From assembly GCA_023053545.1 (NCBI GenBank), contig JAKZAN010000002.1, positions 10,164,790 through 10,228,789 on the forward strand: DNA of 64,000 bases, in the 5' to 3' direction. Positions 9,971 to 20,771 of this stretch are shown in pieces. A program made the translations under genes and the position numbers. The notes under the pieces are model-generated. The model made no database searches. It saw nothing but the letters and a program-made list of their open reading frames with translations, and had not been told where the DNA came from. Source of the DNA: Lepidurus packardi. Lineage: Eukaryota; Arthropoda; Branchiopoda; Notostraca; Triopsidae. The stretch's first letter is position 1; every line of letters begins with the position of its first letter.

Positions 9971-10759
9971 GGCTAGAAAGTTGACAAGAAAAGCCCGGCC
10001 CTTAATCTCCGTAGCGTATTGACATGTGGTATGTTGTCGTCGACTTCCTCTACCGAAGTTTATCCTTCAAACGCATACAATTGCTTCCCGGCAAGCGTTA
10101 ACAGACAAAAATGGGTCTTTGTGACCCTGGGCTTAACTTAGAAAGTAATTTATTACTTCACAAATTCATAAACTTGGCGGAAACGGGTATTAATTTGAGT
10201 ATGTTGACACATGAGGAATCATGTCTTCAGATTAACACCGTGACATTCGGAATGCGTTGTCCACTTAACTGAGCTACAAATTCGGCACGTTTCCTTGAAA
10301 CGACTGCCCAAGACCCCGTTTTAGCTATGCAATTTCATCGAGCGTCAGTACCAAGTGAAAGTGTTTTCCAAACTTACTTAAAGGACAGGAAATGCAACGA
10401 AATGCCAGTCATTTGTCTTAACACATTTTTAACTCTACGACGCCCTTCCTTCCTCTCAAGTAAGTTTACCGACACGTAGTGTATACCTTAACCTTGGGGT
10501 TAGTAACTTTTTCGTAATTAAGACACGCACACTTTCCTTCTCGTAACCTCGTTTTCCGTACGCAACAGATCATCAAAAAGCAGATTCCATGGGTTATTTC
10601 GCATTATTTTACAGACATTTGAGTCAGAGAAGCAAAATACCATCAACGAACTACACTGAATCGAAAGTAAACGAAGTAAGAGCAGAGCTATTACCCCAGT
10701 TCTTTCAGTAACGGATGACATGATACTTCAAAAGCCGCTGATAGTAAACGACGGAAGTT
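9971..10759. other. Intergenic between WAP gene and GPS2
   Basis: This stretch separates the WAP promoter from the 3' end of GPS2. A 67-codon minus frame at 10518-10721 has no recognisable features and is probably part of the GPS2 3' untranslated region. Nothing else is supported. Confidence 0.5.
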
Positions 10760-12419
10760 TTACTCTCTTGGAGGCCCGCCATAATAGCGACCGTGGGGTG
10801 GTTGGCTACTAGAATTTGACGACGAAAGTTGGCTTTGAGTATAAACCATGCGTTGAGACTGTGATGTCAAGTACGCAGTCTTTGAAAAAGCAGTAAAATA
10901 AATAAACGAACTTTTTTAAAAACGGAAGAGACTTGTTAAGCTACTTACCATAGGAGCGGTAGTAGAATATGCAGCAATGGATCCAGGTGGTAATTGACCT
11001 CGTACAGGATGGCCTGATGTAATGCTTCCTCCTTTGCCCTACAAAAACAAGTCATCGCTATTACTGTCACGGCAACACGCATGTGACAAATCCATATACG
11101 AAAAAAACAAAAACTGTACTTGGCCGGATTGAATAGGTAACCCAGACTGATGCATCGAAGATCCGGATGAGTGTGAATGAACTTGGATAGGTCGAGAATG
11201 TGATGCACTCGAGACTGGCATTGCGTTCAAATGACCGTGACTTGATCCTGGTAAGTGCGAAGCTAGGTAATGCTCGCCTGGTCGGGACAAAACATGTTCT
11301 GGTATCCCATGTAAAGATCCGACATACCCTAATAGCCGAGTATTAAATCTACCCCGAAAGATAAGAGCAAGATTCAATTTTACCTCGACCAGGTTGGGGC
11401 TGTGGTTGCGGAGCATAAAGCGGACTATGCTTTGGTTCTTCTTTAGTTCCGTAGCTGCTACTACGCGTAGAAGAACTGCCTGCGCTCGAGTAGCTGATCT
11501 GTGATGGAGGGACAGGTCCATATGACAGATTCATGCTGGAAGGATTGGACCCAGGATGAGGCGCATGGTGCGAATAGTACGATCCGTATACAACAGTCGG
11601 CGCAGAAGTTGCAACTGATGTGATATAATAAGAAGCACAAATACTACTTTATATCAAAGAAAATAACAGAATCTTACCTGGGTAAGGGGATGACACTGGT
11701 ATTCCTTTGTAATAACTAGGGTGATAAAGCTGGGGAGGTGGGGAGGGTGTACGTGTTCTTTTCTGAGGTAACTAAATCAAAGATAAATATTTATAATTTT
11801 GTTAAGACGTTATGAATGCTTTTACTTGTTGGGCAACAGAAGTGGGATGAGACGGCTGTTGCGGCGGAGGAGGACCCACTTTATACATGGGTCTTGGTGC
11901 TATAGTCACACCAGGAGCTTGCGTGTATAACTGGGGCGGGTGTGAGCCAGGCAAACCGATTGAATTGTTACCATACCCATGCATAGCCATCATTTCACTA
12001 GAATACAATATTAATCAGTCGATATGTACGGTTAGCAATTTTTGGTACTACTTCGATTCCTTAATCCTTCTTCTCGTTTCATCTTCATTGAGGACTTTCT
12101 TCAGCTGAATAAAAAGCTGATGCTTGTCTTCTTTTAGTTGAGCTAATCGAGTTTCAAGTTCTGACAATTGTTCTTTTGTTTCTTCCAGAGTCATTTTGTG
12201 CTCCTTTTGCTGATCTTCCCTCTCTCGCCTTTGTCGTTCTACTTCTGCATCCGCTTCTTGTTCTAAGGAAATACACCATATTCAGAGCGCTTTGTTTTTA
12301 TGATATAACCTACGAAAAATACCTTGTTTTTTCTTCTGACGTTCTCGTGTAACGTGAACTTTTAAGGAATCGTAGACTTGCCTACTTATCTTTTGTCTTT
12401 CCAAAACAACAGCAGGCAT
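10760..12419 (-). CDS. GPS2: G protein pathway suppressor 2, NCoR/SMRT co-repressor subunit
   Basis: Eight exons with consistent phases: 12323-12419, 12052-12262, 11826-11997, 11678-11771, 11384-11614, 11120-11328, 10949-11038 and 10760-10879, giving 407 residues. The N-terminus MPAVVLERQKIS followed by a charged helix, and the second exon (MTLEETKEQLSELETRLAQL, then EDKHQLFIQLKKVLNE), match the diagnostic coiled-coil region of GPS2, which binds TBL1 and NCoR/SMRT. The remaining protein is low-complexity Pro/Gln/Ser/His/Tyr-rich, ending GRYYGGPPRE, as in animal GPS2. In animals GPS2 is a nuclear co-repressor component with HDAC3 and also restrains Ubc13-dependent ubiquitination. Length is somewhat above the human 327 residues. 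The gene is divergent from the neighbour starting at 14001. Confidence 0.92.
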
Positions 12420-14000
12420 TTTAGAACTAGATGTTTCGCTTTCCAGACGCTAATCTTAGATATTTGATTGCAGTTCCAGCAAAACCTTTGCAACAACCAG
12501 ATTTTCTTGACCAACGTGCAGTAGAAGCTAACTAAATATAATTGAGTAATTATTTTTATTAGGTATAAATCTGGCTTCCTCAAGTTGTCTCACACCTACA
12601 CATTTGACGGTGTCATAATCGAACGTTATGATGGTCTAAAGATTGAATGACGAATCGTGGCTGAACATTTCTCGTAACGTCCGTCTCCCTAGGGTACTAC
12701 GATTAAGAAACAAATTTCAAACTAAAATATGTCACGTTCGATGTACTTCTTAATACAGGAAGACAATACAGAAGAATTCTTCTTGATTAAGGCTCCCATA
12801 TACCTTAGCTTGGAATAAGGGCTTTAAATGCGAAATCGAATTCGGAACAAGATTTCTCGGGAACCTATTTTTCTTATTTAAAAGAAACTCATGCTGCCCA
12901 TTTTATTTCTTCAGTAAAACCACTGTCCATTTTTTCAGCTTTATCTCATGTAATCGCAATTGATTTTTATTGATTACAACTTAAGTTGCATACTACTAAT
13001 CTATTAGGAACGGATTAAGGACTCATGGACTTTGTTCACTAGCGCAGTATTCTAAACAATTTTAATGTCGGAGATTTTTATCGTAATATATACCTGGTTA
13101 CACAAATAGTATTTTGAATTTCTCCAAGGTAACCCCTTATACGTAGGTACGGTATACGGAACTCGCATAAATAATAAAACAGGCAACACAAAATAGAGCA
13201 CTGGAACGAGGAGTTACAAATATGATTGGGAAGTTTTCAAATAGCTTAACTTTAATGTCAGCGATTTGCTCAGCACTTTGTGAGAAAAAAAATACCAATA
13301 CTTTTAACGTTTTAACTGGTTTTGAAAACGTACTTAGGGATCATGGCGGACCTTAAAAACAAAACCGCAAGTGAGATTAACCTCATTACCACAAAAGAAA
13401 CCAAGTCCCTAGTTTCAGATTTATTGGCAAATCTTGTAATCTCTCTTACTGAGTTCGACATTTTTTAGTGTCGGTATACAAGACTCCTTATATAATAAGC
13501 CTATGTAATAACCTAGTTTATCGTAACATTTATCTGTAAACAGAGCCCTACGCCATACGGTTCGAAAAGCGCCAATATGTTACACTACTTAAACTTAAAT
13601 CGTTATAGCTCCAGATTCGCTACAATCCTTTGACAAAATCCTCATTATATAAGCTTATAAGCAGGAATCAATATCTATGAAAGCTGTGTTTTTAGTTAGT
13701 AGTTTTTTTGGGTAAAAAAAAAAACACATTGGTCCATCTGGAAGCAAGACGTGATTGTAACGACGTGGATATTTTGTTGTCAATTTCGCACTTGGCAACA
13801 ACAAAAGTTTAAATGATAAGTTGCGTTGCAGCTAGCGTCGTGCTGTGGAGAGAAAGAGTACCAGTAGACCAGGAACAGATTTGAAAAACCCGTCTACAAT
13901 GAATTTTTGTAAGCGTCTCGGCCAACAATGAAAAGAAGAAAGAATGAAATTAGTAGCCAGACGTCGCAGTTAGTCGACAGATAGCCGTTAATCCTTACAA
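12420..14000. other. Intergenic, divergent promoter region with a transposon-end remnant
   Basis: 1.6 kb between the divergent starts of GPS2 and the gene at 14001. It holds TTAA followed by GGCTCCCATATACCTTAGCTT at 12787-12811, the same terminal sequence as the inverted-repeat element at 37.66-37.93 kb; the opposite end was not found. No coding sequence recognised. Confidence 0.6.
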
Positions 14001-14962
14001 ATGGCAAATTTTGAGCAATCAGCCCTAGCAAAGTTACAGCGCGGAAGTCCCGCTAAAATTTGGCCCTTTCTCCGATGCGAGATCGGAAAAATGGTTACGG
14101 GGGATCAACTTGTGCCGGTGCCCGATTTAACCCAAACGGAACACTATGATTTGTTCTGTATCTTCGTCAAATCAAACAAGGTAAATTCATTATTGGCAAG
14201 TGGTATTGTACGCATTTTCTTGCAGAACGTCCTGGTCAAAATCAAGAAACCTAATGAGCTTTACCGAATGGTAGGCCACTTGGCAGACCTGTGTGACAAA
14301 GACAAGTCCAACATTGACCTTATTTTGCATGCGGGGAAGCCTACCGAGGAGCAGCTTAAGTTCCCCCCTATATTTGAAGTAAGAGACGAAACTAAAGTAG
14401 AGAAAAAGTTTTAAAAAGCGAGGTGTCTAATTGCAAGAATCAAACATCTCTAGTGGACTGCGGGATCCGAGAAGGTTGGGAAGCAAATTAAACTCAAGAT
14501 TACTGGCTTACGAAAGACCGTGGTGCCTTTCACGCTGGCTATGGGCGATTTGGTTCTGGACATGCAAAATCGCTGTAAGAATTCACATGCTAGTATTTAA
14601 ATAGGAAAGTAAATCCCACTCCTCTTTGTAGACCTTAGAGATGCCAAGTCCGTGTACATTATCAGCGATGTGTTGTACGCCGACAGCTTGGAACTTAAGC
14701 AACTTGTTGACAACCACGTTAATGACTTGGGCATAAAAGGACCACTATCGCTTGGATTTGCTTATCGCAAGTTTGCTCTGCAACCGGACGGAACAGTGGG
14801 ACCCCAAGTAAGTCGCAAAACTTGTGCGAAAGTTAATATATGTACGATCTAACATAGCATTGCTAGTTGAATACGAAGATCCATTTACATTCCAACTGGG
14901 ACACTATGCCCGAAGCCACAAAAATGTCCAAGAAAGCTGCCGCTGTGGCATCCAATGCATAA
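14001..14962 (+). CDS. Unrecognised protein with gasdermin-N-like features (tentative)
   Basis: Five exons, 14001-14180, 14226-14378, 14454-14574, 14632-14807 and 14867-14962, all in phase, give 241 residues. There is no signal peptide or obvious membrane helix. Residues 34-60 (GDQLVPVPDLTQTEHYDLF then a short basic loop) resemble the start of the gasdermin pore-forming domain, especially pejvakin, where a G-x-L-V-P-V-P-x-L-S/T pattern precedes the first strands. Residues about 156-173 (AKSVYIISDVLYADSLEL) match the pattern of the long central strand of that domain. The length fits a stand-alone pore-forming domain; the C-terminal repressor domain of animal gasdermins is absent. The resemblance is by eye and could be chance; otherwise it is an uncharacterised arthropod protein. 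IFT46 follows 368 bp downstream in the same direction. Confidence 0.4.
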
Positions 14963-15329
14963 AGATCTCGTCCCAATCCCTGTCCCTTTGAATTCGATAC
15001 CACGTTAGTGAGAAAATTCTCTTCAAATTGTATTGGCAGCCTGACTCGTTTTTTATACCCACGTAACTTTGACTGTTAAAATTTTATGATAAGTAACAGG
15101 AAAAAAATTATGTGTAACTCCGTTGGATTTATTTTAATGAATAAATTCGGAGCTTATTAAAAACAATTAAAAAATACAAAATAACATTAAGCGGGTCAGG
15201 AATGTATTCAGCAGGCACCACGCGCAGGCCCGATATGCAATTTGGTTGACATAGTAACATGCGGTACATTCTCACAACAAATACGATTCCCACACTGAAA
15301 CGTGAGTGTAAACTCGGGTAGTTTCTACC

Positions 15330-16677
15330 ATGGACGCGCAAGATTTCGAAGAGGATGAGTTAGTTCAAAAGGTAGGATAGTATTCTGAATAAAGAAATAA
15401 GATAAAAATGTATAAAAAGTCATTTCGATTTGCCTATAGTCTTTCGACGGAGTCAAACAGAACGTTCAGGAATGGAGCGACGATGAAGAACAAGAACACC
15501 AACCAGTACACATACAAATAACCCTTCATTGCTGATCATGACTAATTATTACAAATGAAAGGTTTCCCCTACTGCTAAGCCTTCCACTGCTGGATCACGG
15601 AACACGCAGCTAAGTGACAATCGAACCATACTACCCGAACTAAACAATCAAACGGTTAATGAAGGAGAGGACGATGTGGACGACGAAGAGGATTCACAAA
15701 GTGATAGAACTTTGGATATTGAAGGGTATATAAATCAAATCGAACTCCGTCATTATTAAGTGTGTAATTCTACAAAGGCTCTACGATCCAGCAGAATATG
15801 CCGCACTGCCGGTTTCAGCCGAGATTAAGGAACTCTTCCAATATATCACCCAGTAAATGATCTCTTCACAGACAAGTCGAAATCATTCCTATCGTCTTCT
15901 TAGATACAATCCGCAAACTATCGAATTAGAACCTAAACTGAGGCCATTCATACCGGACTATTTACCAGCTGTGGGCGACATTGATGCTTTTTTAAAGGCC
16001 GTAAGACCTGACGGACAGCCCGAAGGACTTGGTTTGACGGTTCTTGACGAGCCTTCTATACAACAAAGCGACCCGTCCGTACTAGAACTTCAATTACGGG
16101 CTATATCTAAGCAAAGCTCAGCTAAAGCGTTGGTAAACAAGTTGTATAGCCCCTATGCCTGCCGTTTTAAAACTTATTCTTCGTAGGTCGTAAAAAAATT
16201 AGACGAACTGTCCAAAAACGGAAAAGCAATCGACAAGTGGATCAAGGATATAAGTGAACTACACAGAGCTAAACCCCCACCAACCTTAACATACAATAAG
16301 TAACGACTACTTTACTAATTTGCTCCTCGCAGACTTAACATACTTTGTTGACTAGACCTATGCCAGACATTGACAGTCTCATCCAACAGTGGCCACCTGA
16401 AGTAGAAGACAAGATACAAGAGAAGGGTTTACCTCCACCAGATCTCGATTGCGATTTGACTGAATATGTTGACATCGTATGTGGTGAGAATAAACAAAAA
16501 TAATGATAGATAATTAAAAAAAATGTGCCATGCATATAATAATTTTATAATGTAGGGCTGTTAGATATACCCGTACACAAGTCGAAAATCCAATCTCTGC
16601 ACCTGCTCTTCACGTTGTACATTGATATCCAAAAGTTGCGGCAGCAAGGGAAATCTGTCATGAAGTTCGACAACTAA
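15330..16677 (+). CDS. IFT46: Intraflagellar transport protein 46 (IFT-B core subunit)
   Basis: Eight exons: 15330-15371, 15440-15505, 15562-15725, 15778-15852, 15904-16132, 16187-16299, 16356-16483, 16556-16677; 312 residues. The N-terminal third is acidic and disordered, as in the family. The conserved core is unmistakable: YDPAEYAALPVSAEIKELFQ, then LRPFIPDYLPAVGDIDAFLK, LDEPSIQQSDPSVLELQLR, KAIDKWIKDISELHR, PMPDIDSLIQQWPPEVEDKI and a final helix KSKIQSLHLLFTLYIDI. IFT46 sits in the IFT-B1 core with IFT52, IFT88 and IFT70 and is needed for building cilia; in arthropods this means ciliated sensory neurons. The C-terminus is shorter than in mammals. Splice sites are canonical GT-AG throughout; the seventh exon's acceptor was chosen to keep the PMPDI motif in frame. 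Confidence 0.95.
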
Positions 16678-19049
16678 AAGGATAGATATATGGATGGAAG
16701 AGTATATTGTCTATAAACTACAACGCATCCTGTAAAAGGGGTAAAGAGGGTCATAAAGTGCCTCTTTCCCTAAATAGCTCTATCTGCATCTGATAAAACG
16801 TTACCCCCCCCCCAGCTCGCTTACTAAATTTCGGTGATACCCTAAACGTTTTGAAAATATGTTCGTCAATTTGACCCGTTTGACCCACAATAAAGATAAA
16901 AGAAATGACCCCAAATTTCTCACATGGTTTCTATACACCCCCTGAAGTGCTGGAAAGGGACCAGAAGGGTCTTCCCTCTTTCGTCTCCTTTTCAACTTTT
17001 CGTCGTCAGTCAGTCGCTAATGAGCCAGGCTTTTTTGACAACTCCACCTCAGCCAAAGGTAAAGGTATGATTTCAATGACACCACTTTCACGCTATGACG
17101 TAAAGCACCCAAGGTGTCACTTCCTTTTGTCTGTACTGGATCCTTCAAGCTATGACTGAGAAAAATGTCCCTTGACACCTCCATTTCATTCAAAATCTTG
17201 CAGACTGCTTTAAGTTTTCGGGCCCACCCTCTTCGGACCATCACGCAAAATGCACACCATCACCACTCATGGGAGTCTATGAAGTTTTAGGGTCTGAGAA
17301 GGGCAAGCAACAGAAATGCAGATCCAACAGTTCTTGAAACCTTTTCGAACCATTGTGTGACAAACCGGTTCCCATAGTGCAGTCTATCTTGCAAGTTCGT
17401 CTGTCCATGACAAATGACACATGTAAATAATCTACTCAAAAAATGATTAGCGCTGAGACGTGAAATCAAATACAACTTTTTTTTTCTGTTTTTCCCTATG
17501 CTCTGCCCAAAACCACCGTGGCGAAATTTTAAGCCCACCCCTCGAAAAAACGGTACTCTTTGTTGAGTGAGAATCTTAGGTTTTAGTTAAGCGCGTATCA
17601 GCACGCTCCAAAATCCTGTGCTTTGATCTCACAAATCGGTTACGGCCACAACTTTTTCACCGCACGTGAATCTCTAGGAAGAGATACTGTGAGAGTTGGG
17701 CTATAGTGCGACGTGAAGGACATTGGCAGCCCAGCGACTTCGGACGTCGCCGACGTCCTTCTCTGCCCTCCTTTCTGCACCATGGCAACCCAGACCGGGG
17801 GGAATCGTGACAAGAAGTTACCCTCCCAAAAGCAAATTTCCATATCACAGGGTCTCTTTTGCCTTTATCTCTGTCGAGAATCCTGCCAATGGATGTCGAG
17901 ATCCAGTGTTGGTAACAGCACGGCACGACATTCGATTGGCAGAGTTGGTAAACCGGCAAGCTCCCCAAGCCTTTTCCAGCAGCGAAGTTAGGCGTGGTTT
18001 AAGGTACGGGGAGGTCTGAAAGAGGCGTTTCATGTCACTCAAGTCTGCAAGTCAAGCCAAGCACGGCACTATCGGTGATTGTCATCAGGGCGCAGTGCAC
18101 ACACGTGACGAGAGAACTTGCTTACTCTCGGACTCTTCGTGCAGTACGTTTACGCGTCCTCATCGCCATAGCAAGCAGCGAGGGTGTCCCGAGTGTTTGG
18201 TTTTCCCATTAGGGCCAACCTGGGCCAAGGCTTGGCTAACTTTACTTGCTTGCCAGCTGCAGCGGTGTTCCATTGTGGACTTTACCGACGAACGTACATA
18301 AAACCCATCTTGTTAGCTAAAGCGGGAGTGTGAACGCAAGGAGTACACTAATTCGGAAAAACAGCGACTCCTCCTCTTCCTTTTCCGCCTCCCTTTTTGA
18401 CTGTGTAAGTAGCTTTGTTAAGCTAAACTTGGCTCAGTGTCGTTCTGTTCCAATTTACCAATTCAAAAGAATTCTTTGCGCTTTGGACATCCCTCTTAAA
18501 GTGACAAATGCGTGGACAAACCAAAAACAGCCAACTTCAAAATATTGGCTATTTCCTTCGCTGTATCGGGGAGAAATATATATCAAAGAACACCCCCCAA
18601 AACTTCTTCCGTGTGGATTGACTCGAGCATTTGCCAATTATTATTTCCTCATCGTGCAGCGAGGTAGCAAAAACAAATCAAGACGATCGAAAAGCTCCAC
18701 AAATCGCAACAGGTCTCGAATCCAGAATTGACCTTGCCATGTGTAGTATTTGTTTCCAAGCGTAAAAAGGTGGGAGGCTCGCATGGGTGGTGTATTATGT
18801 GCGGTTTCAAGATAACATCCTTGTTATACTAGCCAAACGAAGTAGATAAAAGTGCTGGACCTTACACGATTGATATGTCGTCTTATACTCCTGCGTAGCC
18901 CCGCTTATCAGTACCAACAACAATTGAGTGCTTCGACGCTTGTGTTTTTAGCAGCGTTCTCAAACACAGAGCGTTTATCCGTGTTTCAGTTCAACTAAAT
19001 TTGGCACTCATTGACTGAACTAGCACAAGTTTGTCTAGAAAAAACAGTA
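16678..19049 (+). other. FoxA upstream region, no gene recognised
   Basis: 2.4 kb between the IFT46 stop and the FoxA ATG. Several overlapping frames of 60-133 codons occur around 17.0-18.7 kb, but none shows a domain, splice structure or strand-consistent codon use. It presumably holds the IFT46 3' end and the FoxA promoter and 5' untranslated region. A run of 10 C lies at about 16805. Confidence 0.5.
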
Positions 19050-20771
19050 ATGCTTTCGGATACCCTTTCGGGTACTATGCTACCCCAGAAACTGTACGCG
19101 GAATCGGGTTCCATCTCCAGTCCCATGAGCATGGTCTCATCTTCGGCGGCGGCAGCAATCATGAACTCCACGAGTAGTGCCATTGCCTCCATGTCCATGC
19201 CAGTGTCTGCAGCAGGCTACTCTAGTATGAACGGTATGAACATGAGTTGCATGAATGTAGGTCTAGGAGGCACAGGCGGGACTTGTTCTTCGTCGAGTCA
19301 AGTCAGTTCTTCAGCGGCTGCAGCAGCCGGAGTCTTCGGAATGACGTCGGGGTTCAGCGCGATGGCGGCGGCTGGCATGAATGCCTCTTGTATGTCACCT
19401 TCTATGAGTGGCATGAGCTCTTACCACAGCATGGGAGGCCCGGCTGGAGCAATGAATTCCATCGGAATGGGACAATGCATGGGCTCCTCTTTAGGATCCG
19501 TAGGTTCCATGACTAGCGCTTTGGCTCCCGTTTCCATGAACCGGACATCAGCCGGGACGGATTTGTCTTCCGATCCCAACAGCTTACGGGTCCGCAATGA
19601 CAAGGCATACCGTCGCAGTTACACACACGCCAAACCCCCCTACTCGTATATCTCACTGATTACCATGGCTATTCAGAACGCGCCCAGCAAGATGCTGACG
19701 TTGAGCGAAATCTATCAGTTCATCATGGATCTCTTCCCCTTTTACCGTCAGAATCAGCAACGCTGGCAGAACTCAATTCGCCATTCTTTATCCTTCAATG
19801 ATTGCTTCATCAAAGTGCCCCGTACTCCCGACAAGCCCGGTAAAGGCTCGTTCTGGTCTTTGCACCCTGACTCCGGGAATATGTTCGAGAACGGCTGTTA
19901 CTTGCGCCGTCAGAAGCGCTTCAAGTGCGATAAAAGAGAGGCTGTCCGTCAAGTTCACAAGCACATCAACGATGGCACACCTGGCGGTGATTTGCATCGC
20001 AAAATGTCCGAATCTCAATCGCACAGTGATGATGGAAGCAGTAATCTGGGATCAGAAGACGTCGTTTCAAAACTTCACCATCATTCCGTGCGCTCCGTCA
20101 ACCCGCAACACAATTCCGCTAACTTGCATGCTAGTAGCCATAAGAACTCCGCCCTACACGACAAACTAGCAAATTCCGGCAGTAATAACAACGGCTCGGT
20201 TCTGCCAAGCATGCTAACCAGCGACGATCCCCTGGAAAATATGAGTCCCGAAGCCGTGGCCGCGTCAATTCCCACGTCCGTGGTTCAGCACGAGCAATTG
20301 GTCTGTCACGACGACCGTTTCATCGAAAAGTTTAAGTACGAGAAATACGAAAAGTATGAAAAATACGAAAAATACGAGAAATATGACAAATGCGACCAAG
20401 CCATGGATTTGGGCAACTTGTCACAACGTTATGATCCCATGGCAATCCAAGCAAACCATCAATTGTTCGGGGGCCATTTGGGCCTGCATACTGGTTTCAA
20501 AGACGCGCCTTATTTGACGCCCCATCCATTCTCAATCCAAAGACTCTTACCGGGCGCTTCAGATGCCAAAAACGACATCAAAATGTTTGATATGTCTCCA
20601 TACGGAGGCTATGCCACCACACTTGGCCAGGCTGGCGTGGGGGGGATGGGGCAACCGAGTCTGCATGATAACAGCAGCTATTATCAAAACTTCTATCACC
20701 AAGGGATGCATCACGGTCATTCTAATCCCCATGTCCATCATAATCCATCTGCTTCCACCACCTCTTTATGA
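19050..20771 (+). CDS. fkh: FoxA / fork head transcription factor
   Basis: A single coding exon of 573 residues if translation starts at ATG 19050 ([20 protein letters not shown]); the frame is open upstream but only with non-ATG codons, and QKLYAE is the usual FoxA N-terminus. The fork-head DNA-binding domain spans about residues 193-292 ([17 protein letters not shown]; recognition helix [13 protein letters not shown]; wing [12 protein letters not shown]). The conserved C-terminal FoxA motifs are present: [10 protein letters not shown] at about 492, [13 protein letters not shown] after it, and the terminal STTSL. FoxA is a pioneer factor for gut and other endodermal or foregut fates. The N-terminal region is Met/Ser/Ala/Gly-rich. 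Odd feature: five K-Y-E repeats between the fork head and the C-terminal motifs (20334-20392). Confidence 0.96.
   Translation: MLSDTLSGTMLPQKLYAESGSISSPMSMVSSSAAAAIMNSTSSAIASMSMPVSAAGYSSMNGMNMSCMNVGLGGTGGTCSSSSQVSSSAAAAAGVFGMTSGFSAMAAAGMNASCMSPSMSGMSSYHSMGGPAGAMNSIGMGQCMGSSLGSVGSMTSALAPVSMNRTSAGTDLSSDPNSLRVRNDKAYRRSYTHAKPPYSYISLITMAIQNAPSKMLTLSEIYQFIMDLFPFYRQNQQRWQNSIRHSLSFNDCFIKVPRTPDKPGKGSFWSLHPDSGNMFENGCYLRRQKRFKCDKREAVRQVHKHINDGTPGGDLHRKMSESQSHSDDGSSNLGSEDVVSKLHHHSVRSVNPQHNSANLHASSHKNSALHDKLANSGSNNNGSVLPSMLTSDDPLENMSPEAVAASIPTSVVQHEQLVCHDDRFIEKFKYEKYEKYEKYEKYEKYDKCDQAMDLGNLSQRYDPMAIQANHQLFGGHLGLHTGFKDAPYLTPHPFSIQRLLPGASDAKNDIKMFDMSPYGGYATTLGQAGVGGMGQPSLHDNSSYYQNFYHQGMHHGHSNPHVHHNPSASTTSL
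20334..20392 (+). repeat. In-frame K-Y-E triplet repeat in FoxA
   Basis: Five tandem nine-base units encoding K-Y-E, with synonymous variation (AAA/AAG, TAC/TAT, GAA/GAG), bounded by KF and KYDKC. The synonymous differences show that the repeat is not brand new. Confidence 0.85.

Noticed and set aside
17640-18731. Several overlapping frames of 60-133 codons upstream of FoxA
   Set aside because: They overlap on both strands in GC-richer sequence and show no recognisable domain, so they are likely chance frames in a regulatory region.
19011-19049. Upstream extension of the FoxA frame by 13 codons
   Set aside because: The extension begins with TTG rather than ATG; the first ATG is at 19050 and fits the conserved FoxA N-terminus.
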